DNA of 64,000 nt, taken from positions 1,054,001-1,118,000 of the forward strand of contig NZ_JAIVAR010000001.1 of assembly GCF_020171925.1 (NCBI RefSeq), written 5' to 3'. This stretch comes from Rossellomorea aquimaris (lineage in GTDB: Bacteria; Bacillota; Bacilli; Bacillales; Bacillaceae_B). Below the pieces are notes generated by a model. The model made no database searches. It was given only the letters and a program-made list of their open reading frames with translations, and was not told the DNA's origin. Both the position numbers and the translations under genes were made by a program. Below are positions 40,855 to 49,037 of the stretch, in pieces (positions within the stretch are counted from its first letter, which is position 1; each line of letters starts with the position of its first letter).

Positions 40855-41437
40855 GGTTATTCCCCTTTCTCATCTCAACTAAAAAATTGCTCAATATTTT
40901 TTTGCCTGTATCCGTCCCGATTGATTCAGGATGGAATTGAACCCCGAATAGCGGGTGACGCAAATGCTTGATGGCCATGATTTCGTTGTCATCCATCGAG
41001 GTCGCGGAAACCTCGAATTGAGGTGGAAGTGTGTTTTTATCAACAACAAGCGAATGGTATCGCATGACGGTAAGCGGCTGGGATAGATACTCGAAGATCC
41101 CGTGTCCATCGTGCTTGATCAAGGATGTCTTACCGTGCATGATCTTGTCAGCAATCACCACCTCGGCCCCAAATGCAGCAGCAATCGCCTGATGCCCGAG
41201 GCACACACCCAAAATCGGCACACTTGCGTGAAGATTCTGGATAATTTCGATACAATTCCCCGCATGCCGGGGCGATCCTGGTCCAGGGGAAAGAATAATT
41301 CCATCTGGTTTCAATTCCTCGATGTCCCCAGCGGTGATGTCATCATTCCGCTTGATCAATACCTCCTCACCGAGCTCTACGAGATATTGATACAGGTTAT
41401 AGGTGAAGGAATCATAGTTATCAATGAGGACGATCAT
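40826..41437 (-). CDS. trpG: Anthranilate synthase glutamine amidotransferase subunit
   Basis: This 203-residue class I glutamine amidotransferase has the nucleophile in ILGVCLGHQAIAAAFG (Cys), and His and Glu in VQFHPESIGTDTG. The opening DNYDSFTYNLYQYLVE is the standard family start. It delivers ammonia to TrpE. In B. subtilis this subunit is encoded outside the trp operon, in the folate operon (pabA); here it lies inside the operon. It may also serve para-aminobenzoate synthase, since no other copy is seen in the window. It overlaps trpE by four bases. Confidence 0.96.
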   Translation of the reverse strand: MIVLIDNYDSFTYNLYQYLVELGEEVLIKRNDDITAGDIEELKPDGIILSPGPGSPRHAGNCIEIIQNLHASVPILGVCLGHQAIAAAFGAEVVIADKIMHGKTSLIKHDGHGIFEYLSQPLTVMRYHSLVVDKNTLPPQFEVSATSMDDNEIMAIKHLRHPLFGVQFHPESIGTDTGKKILSNFLVEMRKGNNRERVSAEAI

Positions 41438-42819
41438 TTTCCCACCTCCAGCAATGATTTCGCTTTATTCATCGTTTCCTCATATTCACTTTTCGGGTCA
41501 GAATCGTACACAATCCCAGCCCCTGCTTGCACATAAGCGTGCTGATCCTTTAGGACAAGCGTCCTGATGGCCAAAGCGAAATCCAGATTTCCATTAACCC
41601 CTAAATAGCCGATGGCTCCTGAATAGACCCCTCTCTTTTTATCTTCAAGTTCATTGATAATCTGCATCGCCCTGATCTTTGGTGCGCCACTCACGGTCCC
41701 TGCAGGAAGACAGCTAACAAGCGCCTGAAGGGGATCTATGCCATCACTGAGTGTCCCTTTCACTTCTGACACAAGATGCATCACATACCTGTAACGCTCG
41801 ACAAGCATATATTTCGACAGCGTGATGGAGCCCGCTTCACACACTTTTCCAAGATCGTTCCGGCCAAGGTCGACCAGCATCCTGTGCTCCGCGATTTCTT
41901 TCTCATCGGAAGACAGTTCGTCTTCCAACCGCTGATCTTCATCCTCCGTCGCTCCTCTTCTTCTCGTTCCTGCAATCGGGTTCGTCGTGATTTTCCTGCC
42001 TTGAACCTTTACAAGACTTTCAGGTGAAGCACCGAGTACGACATACTCCTCGAAATCGATGAAGAACATATAGGGAGAAGGGTTGGACTGCCTCAACATC
42101 CGATAGAAACTAAAGGAATCCCCATTGAAAGCTGCCTTCATCCTCTGTGACAGCACGACCTGAAAGATATCCCCCTGCCTGATATATTCTTTCGCTGCTT
42201 CTACCTTTTCGATAAATTCCTGCTCTGTTATCTGTGGTTGGAATTCCACATCCTTCAACCCTGCATCATGGACATCGAGGACCACTTTCGTTATGTCGCC
42301 TTGCACCTCATCTAGTTTACTTTCAAGCTCTTTCTCTTCTTCACCAAGAGCGACTATATAAATTTTCTGTTCGGCGTGATCGAATACAATCACCTTTTCG
42401 TAGACCATCAGATGAATATCGGGCATTTCCAGCTCATCCTCCGGAACATGGCCGATCCGTTCATATTGACGGATCACGTCATAGCCAAGATACCCGATCG
42501 CTCCCCCGGCAAAAGGCAAATCTAGCCCTTCCTGATTCACCCTTGGCAGTAGTTCCCCGATGATTTCAATGGGGATTCCAGTCCGCACTTCTTCTTCCCC
42601 CGTCTTATTTCGCATGATCGTCACTCTATCTCCATGCGCCTTGCATTCAAGATACGGATCACTGCCTACGAAGGAGTATCTCCCTGACTGTTCATGCTTC
42701 AACGAACTTTCCAGAAGGAATTTCTTTGCTCCCTTCAATGATTGGAAAAGCGATATCGGTGTATAAAGATCACCATTCAACTCCCTCACCCTAAACTTGA
42801 TTTCTCTTTGTTGCTTCAC
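41434..42819 (-). CDS. trpE: Anthranilate synthase component I
   Basis: This protein of about 461 residues makes anthranilate from chorismate. The N-terminal LLESS feedback motif (FLLESSLKHEQSGRYSFV) binds tryptophan, and the chorismate-binding core has PIAGTRRRGATEDEDQRLED, DLGRNDLGKVC and GTVSGAPKIRAMQII. The GTG start at 42819 follows GGAGGAATGGGAT at eight bases; the longer frame begins with TTG inside this binding site. It is the first gene of the operon, behind the two tandem T-box leaders. Confidence 0.96.
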   Translation of the reverse strand: MKQQREIKFRVRELNGDLYTPISLFQSLKGAKKFLLESSLKHEQSGRYSFVGSDPYLECKAHGDRVTIMRNKTGEEEVRTGIPIEIIGELLPRVNQEGLDLPFAGGAIGYLGYDVIRQYERIGHVPEDELEMPDIHLMVYEKVIVFDHAEQKIYIVALGEEEKELESKLDEVQGDITKVVLDVHDAGLKDVEFQPQITEQEFIEKVEAAKEYIRQGDIFQVVLSQRMKAAFNGDSFSFYRMLRQSNPSPYMFFIDFEEYVVLGASPESLVKVQGRKITTNPIAGTRRRGATEDEDQRLEDELSSDEKEIAEHRMLVDLGRNDLGKVCEAGSITLSKYMLVERYRYVMHLVSEVKGTLSDGIDPLQALVSCLPAGTVSGAPKIRAMQIINELEDKKRGVYSGAIGYLGVNGNLDFALAIRTLVLKDQHAYVQAGAGIVYDSDPKSEYEETMNKAKSLLEVGK

Positions 42820-42842
42820 ATCCCATTCCTCCAATCAAAATA

Positions 42843-43125
42843 AAAAAAGTCCCCTATAAGCACAGATTCACTGTACTTATAGAGGACGATGCTGATCGCG
42901 GTGCCACCTCATTTTGGAGCAAGAAACTTACTCCCTCTCATTTCGGATACAGGGCTAAAACCCGATATCCTATCCATGTAACGGTGGAATCCGTATGACC
43001 CTACTCGACTTTCAAGTCATCTCTCATAAGTCCATTCGACTTAAGCTATCCTGCCAAGGTCTCACCCTTCCCCGACTCTCTGTAAAGCATCACTTAAGCT
43101 TACTACTCTTATTCTACGATTTCGT
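42843..43125 (-). promoter_or_regulatory. Tryptophan T-box riboswitch, copy proximal to trpE
   Basis: On the minus strand the T-box motif AGGTGGCACCGCG (at 42897-42908) is followed by a terminator hairpin whose arms GTCCTCTATAAGTAC and its complement end in T-run TTTTTTT (42843-42886). A specifier codon TGG lies in GAATGGACTTATGAG (43032-43034), so uncharged tRNA-Trp should stabilise the antiterminator and allow reading into trpE. The expected stem I bulges are present only as general pattern. Confidence 0.9.
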
Positions 43126-43139
43126 TTATTCATTTTTCA

Positions 43140-43435
43140 GCTACAAAAAAAGGGCATCCCGGTCCTTAAAAAAGGACGGGATACCCGTGGTGCCACCTTC
43201 GTTGACTGATTATACAGTCCACTCTGCCGCATCGAAGCCATTCGCTCTAATGCGCGTCTTTTGTAACGATAAGACATTCGCCAAAGCCTACTCTCCCATA
43301 GGATTTCGGTTTGGAAGCTCGGAAGTCCATTCCCTGCCGCATTCACACTGGTTCACACCAACCACCAGCTCTCTTAAGTGTCCGCAACGGGTACTCCTCT
43401 TCGTCAACGCCGTTCGCTCATTGAATTATTGTTTA
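43140..43435 (-). promoter_or_regulatory. Tryptophan T-box riboswitch, upstream copy
   Basis: A second complete T-box lies directly upstream: motif AGGTGGCACCACGGG (43184-43198), specifier TGG in GAATGGACTTCCGAG (43327-43329), and a terminator GGGCATCCCGGTCC / GGACGGGATACCC with T-run (43144-43187). Tandem leaders would require two tRNA-Trp binding events for read-through, giving a sharper switch. Tandem trp T-boxes are known in some Bacillus-group genomes. Confidence 0.9.
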
Positions 43436-43437
43436 TT

Positions 43438-43466
43438 ATATTAATCCGTTTTTCAATGGATGTCAA
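43438..43466 (-). promoter_or_regulatory. Promoter of the trp leader
   Basis: TTGACA (43461-43466, minus strand) is followed at 16-20 bases by an AT-rich TTAATATAATA stretch that contains several possible -10 elements (TTAATA or TAATAT at 16-17 bases, TATAAT at 20). The transcript would start just before the upstream T-box. Confidence 0.65.
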
Positions 43467-43490
43467 CACAAAAATTCAGAACTTTTTCTT

Positions 43491-44351
43491 TCATTTGAAG
43501 TCCACCATCAGCGAATCCTCAATCGGCACATAACCGATTTCCATATAAATCTTGTTCGAAGTGGGATTCTCAAGGTCTGTATACAACGTACAGAATGCAA
43601 ACTCTTCCAGGAGGGTCCTGCTTAATCCCGATACAACGGCTGATGCATAACCCCTTTTCCGGTGAGGTGCGGGTGTATAGACGAAATTCACGGTGATGCC
43701 GTTATCCGTCCATCTCCCTCCCCTTGCCATGGAGACGGGTTTCCCCTCGACTTCCCAAAAGTACAAATACTTCTCATTGGAAATCATCTCTTCTGCCCTC
43801 TTGATTGCTTCACTAGGTGAAATGGCGTGCACCCCTGTTTCTTCAGTGAATGCTACGATCCATTTGGCAAGCAGAGGAAGATCTTCTTCCTTCGGCCTGA
43901 CCAATTTGCCCTCGGGCAGCTCGATTTCATTTACACGGTCAAGTTTATAAACTCTCTGGTTCATCCCTATTTCTTGCTGACAACCCTTCAATTCACACCA
44001 TGCTTCGGTGAATCGTTGAGCCGACTCTTTCTCTGAGACAACCCCTGGAATCTCAATGCCTTCCTTCTTTAGGATCATATGCAATTCTCCTGCGATGGTG
44101 CCATAATCCTTCTCATCCACTTCAAGAGCCGCAACAAGATGATGCGGAGGAGTCATGATGAACACGCCCTTCAGGACCCCTCCCTCATCTTCCACGCTGA
44201 TCAGCACAGGATCTTTATACCGGCTCCACGTTTTGATGCTGTTCACCAGCCCGAGCGGCAAATTGTATTCCGCTTCCTTCCTAAGAAGGAATGGGTACAC
44301 GCGGCTGTAATATTCATTGATATCATTATATCTTGTCAGTTTCCAGTTCAT
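43491..44351 (-). CDS. GNAT-family N-acetyltransferase
   Basis: This 286-residue protein has a C-terminal GNAT domain with the acetyl-CoA loop APHRKRGYASAVVSGLSRTL (near residues 228-247), after an N-terminal helical domain of about 130 residues with unknown role. The last part (CTLYTDLENPTSNKIYMEIG) is the usual GNAT end. The substrate is unknown. The gene is transcribed leftward toward panF but is separated from it by the terminator at 44431. Confidence 0.85.
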   Translation of the reverse strand: MNWKLTRYNDINEYYSRVYPFLLRKEAEYNLPLGLVNSIKTWSRYKDPVLISVEDEGGVLKGVFIMTPPHHLVAALEVDEKDYGTIAGELHMILKKEGIEIPGVVSEKESAQRFTEAWCELKGCQQEIGMNQRVYKLDRVNEIELPEGKLVRPKEEDLPLLAKWIVAFTEETGVHAISPSEAIKRAEEMISNEKYLYFWEVEGKPVSMARGGRWTDNGITVNFVYTPAPHRKRGYASAVVSGLSRTLLEEFAFCTLYTDLENPTSNKIYMEIGYVPIEDSLMVDFK

Positions 44352-44430
44352 TTTCTTCCCCCCTTCCTTATCATTCTACTTATGTCTGTTTTTCCCCTTT
44401 TAAATTAACACTTATTTACATAGCATAAAA

Positions 44431-44464
44431 CAGGGACAGCCTATTGAAAGCAAGGCTGTCCCTG
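44431..44464 (-). terminator. Terminator after panF
   Basis: CAGGGACAGCCT / AGGCTGTCCCTG is a 12-bp perfect stem with a 10-base loop. On the minus strand it is followed by TTTTATG. It lies six bases after the panF stop. Confidence 0.85.
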
Positions 44465-44469
44465 AAAAA

Positions 44470-45900
44470 TCAATATACGCTTCTCCTCTTCGTCATAAGC
44501 GAAACCAGAATATACATGACGAACGAGATGAGGATTGGGAATACGACGGTGTGCATATCCAGATAGTTCGGCAGGAAGCTGTGGAACAGGATATAAGAGA
44601 TCAATCCGGAAAGCATGGAAGCGAGAGCCCCAGATGCATTTCCCCTCTCCCAATATAATCCCAGCACAATCGGCCAGATGAACACTGCCTCAAGACCCCC
44701 GAAAGAAAATAAATTCAGCCAGATGATCAAATCAGGCGGGCTCAACGCGAACAGGAATACTGCGATACCGGTAATTGCTGTCACCATGAAACTCATCCGT
44801 TTGATTTTCTCTTCCTTTGCATCCTTATTGATGTAATTCATATACACATCCTTCACGATGCTTGACGATACAATCAAGAGGAGCGAGTCGACGGTCGACA
44901 TGATCGCAGCCATCGGAGCTGCCAAAACAATTCCTGCGAGCCATGGCGGGAGCACTTCGAGCGCTAGGAGCGGCATCACTTTATCCGCTACTTCCACACC
45001 CGGGATCACCGCACGTGCAAGTACCCCGATCAGGTGCATCCCCAGCATGATCGAACCGACTACAATCGTCCCGATGATGAGGGCCCGGTGCATGGAGCGT
45101 GAATTTTTATAGCTCATGGCCCTAACAGCCACTTGAGGAAGGCCGACCACCCCTACACCGACCAGGATCCAGAAGGAGGAGATATAACGTGCACTCAGCT
45201 CACCATTCGCCCCGTGCGGACTTAGCAGGTTGGGATTTTCCGCTTTCAAATCCATCATGATGTTTTCCAATCCTCCGCCTGCGATGATCGTTGCTGCCAG
45301 TAAGATCATCGTACCAACCAGCATCACGACCCCCTGGATCGAATCGGTGACGGCAACCGCCTTGAATCCGCCGATGATGACATAGACCAGGACAGAAACG
45401 GCAAACAGGAACAGTGCACTCTTATATGAAAGTCCGGTCAAGGATTCAATCAATCTAGCTCCGCCGACCCATTGTGCAATCATAGCGGAGAACAGGAAGA
45501 TGATGATGCTTAAAGAGGATAAGATCGTTATGTAATGATTCCGATACCTTCCCTGTAAATAATCGACCAGCGTCACGGCTTGATACTTCCTGGACATGAT
45601 CGCGAACTTCTTCCCGAGCACAAGCAGGACAAAATAGCCTGTGACCACTTGCGACATGGCCAGCAGCACCCACGACAGTCCATACGAATAAGCGGCTCCC
45701 GGCCCCCCGATGAAGCTGCTTGCACTCCCATAGGTGGCAATCATGGTCATGGCAAGGATGAATCCTCCCAGCTGCCTGCTGCCAAGGAAATAATCCTGTA
45801 CGAAGGAATCTGCCTTACTACTATTTCTTGAAGAATAAATCCCCGCAATGAAAATGATGATTAAGAATAAGACCAAAGGGATCAACGCCATGCTATTCAT
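44470..45900 (-). CDS. panF: Sodium/pantothenate symporter
   Basis: This protein of about 476 residues is a sodium:solute symporter (SSSF) with 12-13 helices. Conserved family stretches include GSASSFIGGPGAAYSYGLSW (Na site region), YGSASSF, LPQVAVRAMSYKNSRSMHRA and APMAAIMSTVDSLLLIVSSS. The assignment to pantothenate rests on the adjacent YhdT-like gene, as in E. coli panF-yhdT, and on overall likeness; other substrates are possible. The ATG at 45900 follows GGGGAGGAATCCC and overlaps the yhdT end by eight bases. Confidence 0.88.
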   Translation of the reverse strand: MNSMALIPLVLFLIIIFIAGIYSSRNSSKADSFVQDYFLGSRQLGGFILAMTMIATYGSASSFIGGPGAAYSYGLSWVLLAMSQVVTGYFVLLVLGKKFAIMSRKYQAVTLVDYLQGRYRNHYITILSSLSIIIFLFSAMIAQWVGGARLIESLTGLSYKSALFLFAVSVLVYVIIGGFKAVAVTDSIQGVVMLVGTMILLAATIIAGGGLENIMMDLKAENPNLLSPHGANGELSARYISSFWILVGVGVVGLPQVAVRAMSYKNSRSMHRALIIGTIVVGSIMLGMHLIGVLARAVIPGVEVADKVMPLLALEVLPPWLAGIVLAAPMAAIMSTVDSLLLIVSSSIVKDVYMNYINKDAKEEKIKRMSFMVTAITGIAVFLFALSPPDLIIWLNLFSFGGLEAVFIWPIVLGLYWERGNASGALASMLSGLISYILFHSFLPNYLDMHTVVFPILISFVMYILVSLMTKRRSVY

Positions 45901-46171
45901 GGGATTCCTCCCCTTCTTCATCAAATGGAATATCTGTCAGCATGAATTTCACGACCACAATCACCAGACCGATCATGAGCAAGAAACCGGCAATGCAGCT
46001 ATAGAAAAACCACGCTGGCATCCCAAGTACCCATTCATAATCTGAGACTGGACCGTCGCCAAGACCGAAAGCGAAGCCATACCACCAAACAAAGTTGATC
46101 AACACAAGGGCGATCCCGATCAACGCTTCACGATGAGCGATTTGAAAACGTTTATCTTCTTTTTCATCCAC
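45893..46171 (-). CDS. yhdT: YhdT/DUF997 family small membrane protein
   Basis: This 92-residue protein has two hydrophobic helices (about residues 15-38, ALIGIALVLINFVWWYGFAF, and 47-75, ACIAGFLLMIGLVIVVVKFM after the W-F-Y pair) and an acidic tail (EEGEESHE). It lies immediately before panF with an eight-base overlap, as the YhdT protein does in other bacteria. It may stabilise or modulate the sodium symporter. The ribosome binding site before ATG is distant, so weak translation is possible. Confidence 0.87.
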   Translation of the reverse strand: MDEKEDKRFQIAHREALIGIALVLINFVWWYGFAFGLGDGPVSDYEWVLGMPAWFFYSCIAGFLLMIGLVIVVVKFMLTDIPFDEEGEESHE

Positions 46172-46320
46172 TCTCTATTCAACTCCTTTACCTTACCAAT
46201 TGTTCACATTCTTCTACAATTTACGACAGCGGGGATCGAATTGCAATCAATTCCTACAAAGCACGGAGAAATCCCCCCTCCACTGCACCATCATTTGAAA
46301 TTCCCCTTGAGGAATACAGA

Positions 46321-46455
46321 AAAAAAGACAATCCCGGCATCTGCAAACCAGGATTGTCTTTTTAAAGATTTATTAAAGGGGGGTAATCATGAACCATTCT
46401 CTATTATAAAAAGAAAGAGGGGGAAACTCTTGTATTTTCAATGAGAATGATTTTC
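46321..46455 (-). ncRNA. Candidate Fur-regulated small RNA (FsrA-like)
   Basis: On the minus strand a near-consensus promoter (TTGACA 46485-46490, 17 bases, TACAAT 46462-46467) would start RNA at about 46455, right in a Fur-type palindrome. About 135 bases later a strong hairpin (46322-46363) with a T-run ends it. No start codon with a ribosome binding site lies inside. Two C-rich stretches (TTTCCCCCTCTTTC at 46413-46426 and TTACCCCCCTTTAAT near 46372-46386) could pair with G-rich ribosome binding sites. Promoter, Fur box, size, C-rich loops and terminator together match the plan of B. subtilis FsrA. Homology is not proven. Confidence 0.72.
46322..46363 (-). terminator. Terminator of the candidate small RNA
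   Basis: AAAAAGACAATCC / GGATTGTCTTTTT gives a 13-bp perfect stem with a 16-base loop. On the minus strand it is followed by six T residues. It could also protect the yhdT-panF unit from upstream read-through. Confidence 0.85.
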
Positions 46456-46467
46456 AATATCATTGTA
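46442..46467 (-). promoter_or_regulatory. Fur box overlapping the small RNA start site
   Basis: The 19 bases at 46443-46461 read GAGAATGATTTTCAATATC, matching 15 of 19 positions of GATAATGATAATCATTATC. The 7-1-7 form TGAGAATGATTTTCA (46442-46456) matches 12 of 14. The box sits at the transcription start, just after the -10 TACAAT (46462-46467), ideal for iron-dependent repression by Fur. Confidence 0.8.
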
Positions 46468-46542
46468 TGATGTTCACCCTTTATTGTCAACTACAAAACC
46501 TAAATTCCTTAAAGTGGTAGCATTCACTACGCACCTAAAAGG

Positions 46543-47271
46543 TCAGCCCTCTTCTTGTACCCTTTGTCTTTCCTGCTTTCTGTACTTCTCCAACCATCTG
46601 AATAAAAAATAATTCAGGGTGAACACCACCACCGCCGCCAACTCCAGATTCAAAAAATACACAAATCCATCCCCGAACCATAGCAGTGGGGTGTTTCCTT
46701 CAGGCGGTCCTGACAGGAAGAAATAGTTGGAACCGCTGAGTTTGTTGATGATCAAGATCGGGACTGCCAGGCAATTGACGAGAAAGAGCCCATAAAAGAT
46801 AGACCTTTTAGGGACCTGATAGCGATCGTGAAAGAATAAATATAGGACCATTAATGGGATGCCCATGTGATGAAGGAAATACTTGAGATAACGATAATGT
46901 GGAAACGCGTATGGATTGTCAGGTGTGATGATCGCAAGGATCGGTGGGATGAATCCGATATAAAGAAACAGATAAAACCATTTAACGTTCTTCTTGAAAT
47001 AAAGATAGATTCCTATAAACGTGCTGATACTGCATAAATGGAGAGGCATGGTCGTTTGGAAGGACCAATTCCCATACAACACCGACCACACTTGATAACT
47101 GATTTCCGACACGGCCAGTATCCCTACCAATAGAGTGCCGATCCCTTTGTTATCTCGCCCTTTCATCATAACCATGACCATCACGCCGGCAAGCAGGAAG
47201 AAGAGAAGAATCGTCAAGAGATGTGAAACGGAGAACAAATGGAAGTTCATCATGTTATCCGGTGAAAACAT
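46543..47271 (-). CDS. TIGR02206/YwaF-like integral membrane protein
   Basis: This protein of about 242 residues has seven hydrophobic helices: FSVSHLLTILLFFLLAGVMV, then LHLCSISTFIGIYLYFKKNV, FPHYRYLKYFLHHMGIPLMV, and the ending LAAVVVFTLNYFLFRWLEKY. The conserved H-L-C, Y-H-H-M-G and GPPEGNTPLLW signatures fit the TIGR02206/YwaF family. Function is not known. The start at 47271 follows AAAGGGAGGGACCAGT. The upstream frame to 47373 is leader. It is a lone gene, with the candidate small RNA promoter downstream on the same strand. Confidence 0.85.
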   Translation of the reverse strand: MFSPDNMMNFHLFSVSHLLTILLFFLLAGVMVMVMMKGRDNKGIGTLLVGILAVSEISYQVWSVLYGNWSFQTTMPLHLCSISTFIGIYLYFKKNVKWFYLFLYIGFIPPILAIITPDNPYAFPHYRYLKYFLHHMGIPLMVLYLFFHDRYQVPKRSIFYGLFLVNCLAVPILIINKLSGSNYFFLSGPPEGNTPLLWFGDGFVYFLNLELAAVVVFTLNYFLFRWLEKYRKQERQRVQEEG

Positions 47272-47444
47272 ACTGGTCCCTCCCTTTACGTTCATGATCG
47301 TTGACTTTCGCAAAGATACGGAAACTCGTAAAAAAGATGGGTACGATACACTCAAGGAAATATTTGGTGTCATAGAGTTTGAATTGTGGTAAAATTCTAA
47401 ATTGACATCACACTACACATAGAGAGAGATAGAGGGGGATTTTG

Positions 47445-48995
47445 ATGAAAGAAAAAATAACGTCATTTGGTGTCCCGTTAGTAATCATCCTGCTTTTATT
47501 GGGGGCACTATTCATCAATCAGATACTGGAAGTAAAGAAACAGCCTCAGCCTGACTGGAGCCGCTCTGTACCACTGGGCTTCACATCCGATGAGCGTCCG
47601 CAAGCTTTCTTCAATGATGAGAGCCTGTTCCTCACAGACAATGGTAAAGTGCATCAGTTGAAGTTCGATGAACAATTGAATCTTCAAGAAGATGCTGTCG
47701 AGAACACCAAAATCACGAGGGGCTACCCATTTTGGTCCGATGGTTCCACCTTCATCCAAATGAAATCCGGCCAGTTGGTTGCAACGGAAAATAATAAAGA
47801 TACGGTCATTGAAGAAGAAGCGACCGGACTTAGCACAAGTAAGGATCGAATTTTCTACTGGGTGAAAAACGAACTTTATTCGGTCAATCCAACTGATTTA
47901 TCCAAAGAAAAAGTCCATGAATTCTCAAAAAAGGTGATGGAAGTATATCAAGGTGATAACGGAAGTGCGATCATTCAGGAGCAATTCAATGACGTATCGG
48001 CCGTTCTACATTATATGGATGAAAGCGGGAAAATAGTAGGAGATCCATTCGCTACGGTGAAAATCTCCACGAACCAACATATCGATGGCTTGACATATGA
48101 AGTCCGCGATAATAAGCTCACCATTCTATATAACGAGGAAATGCGTGCCCAAGGAGTTTTGAGTTATAAAATTGTGAAGCTCTCAACCACAATCGATACA
48201 ATCGGTAAAGAAATGTTGAAACCTGAAACCCTCAAGTTCATGAATGTAGATTCCGGTGAACCGCTTCAAGGACCACGTTCAGCCAAATTAGTCACAATCG
48301 ATGGCAAGAACACAATATTATTCACTTCGGAAGGACATCGAGTCAGCGATCACAACTCGGTCAGTGTCTACCTGGCTCCACTCGGGGATGACTCTCCACT
48401 GAAGGCAGAGTCGATCGGGACAACAAAACATTATTCATATATGCCTCTTCAATTAACGGAGAACAGCGTTGCCTGGCTTGATTATGGCGGAGATTCGTAT
48501 GAACTTTTCGGGGCTTCACAAGACCCTGACGTCATTTCAAGCTCTGTCGAATTGAACAAGCGCAGCATGAAAGAAGCCGTCAACAACACGGTATTGATGG
48601 TATTCAGTAGCATTATTACGATTCTGACTTCTTTCTATTGGGTACTGCCTTCGTTACTCCTTCTCATTCTGCTTTATATGCTAAAGCCGAATATTTTCGA
48701 GAAAGAAGGCATCAACTGGGTGGAATATGCATCGATTGTCATTTTCCTGTTCATGCCGCTTACGTTCATAAATAAAGCCATGAACGGCTACTTCTACTTT
48801 GCGGCTCCGGATTATCTTACCTTCTCCGGGAGCGGCTATGTCGGCATCACGATCATCACGATCCTGACCGCCGCCATCTGGAAATTCGGGCGTAACCCTG
48901 ACTGGGGGACGTTCGGCGGTGCATTTTATTTCATGGGTATTTACATCCTTTTATACGTCACTTCCTTTGGCCCATATATATTCAACCTTTTTTAA
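47445..48995 (+). CDS. Large membrane protein with extracytoplasmic domain, unknown
   Basis: This protein of about 516 residues has a clear plan. One N-terminal helix (about 8-28, FGVPLVIILLLLGALFINQI) is followed by a long extracytoplasmic region of about 360 residues with repeated strand pairs like a beta-propeller (for example TFIQMKSGQLVATENN, IFYWVKNELYSVNPTD, VSVYLAPLGDD). Then come four or five helices (about 390-515). The ATG at 47445 follows GAGGGGGATTTTG. I know no family; a sensor or transport-associated exporter is possible. It is monocistronic, closed by the terminator at 48999. Confidence 0.75.
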   Translation: MKEKITSFGVPLVIILLLLGALFINQILEVKKQPQPDWSRSVPLGFTSDERPQAFFNDESLFLTDNGKVHQLKFDEQLNLQEDAVENTKITRGYPFWSDGSTFIQMKSGQLVATENNKDTVIEEEATGLSTSKDRIFYWVKNELYSVNPTDLSKEKVHEFSKKVMEVYQGDNGSAIIQEQFNDVSAVLHYMDESGKIVGDPFATVKISTNQHIDGLTYEVRDNKLTILYNEEMRAQGVLSYKIVKLSTTIDTIGKEMLKPETLKFMNVDSGEPLQGPRSAKLVTIDGKNTILFTSEGHRVSDHNSVSVYLAPLGDDSPLKAESIGTTKHYSYMPLQLTENSVAWLDYGGDSYELFGASQDPDVISSSVELNKRSMKEAVNNTVLMVFSSIITILTSFYWVLPSLLLLILLYMLKPNIFEKEGINWVEYASIVIFLFMPLTFINKAMNGYFYFAAPDYLTFSGSGYVGITIITILTAAIWKFGRNPDWGTFGGAFYFMGIYILLYVTSFGPYIFNLF

Positions 48996-48998
48996 GCA

Positions 48999-49036
48999 AA
49001 AAAACCCTGAAGCGGGAGTACCGTTTCAGGGTTTTT
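48999..49036. terminator. Bidirectional terminator
   Basis: AAAAACCCTGAAGCGG / CCGTTTCAGGGTTTTT with loop GAGTA. It serves the 47445 gene (plus) and the PAP2 gene (minus). Confidence 0.88.
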
Positions 49037-49037
49037 C

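Noticed and set aside
42843-43440. TRAP-type attenuator for trp
   Set aside because: No run of GAG/UAG triplets; two T-boxes explain the leader.
46389-46409. Tiny plus-strand frame after AAAGGGGGG (six codons)
   Set aside because: Too short, antisense to the candidate small RNA, and the G-run is the complement of its C-rich loop.
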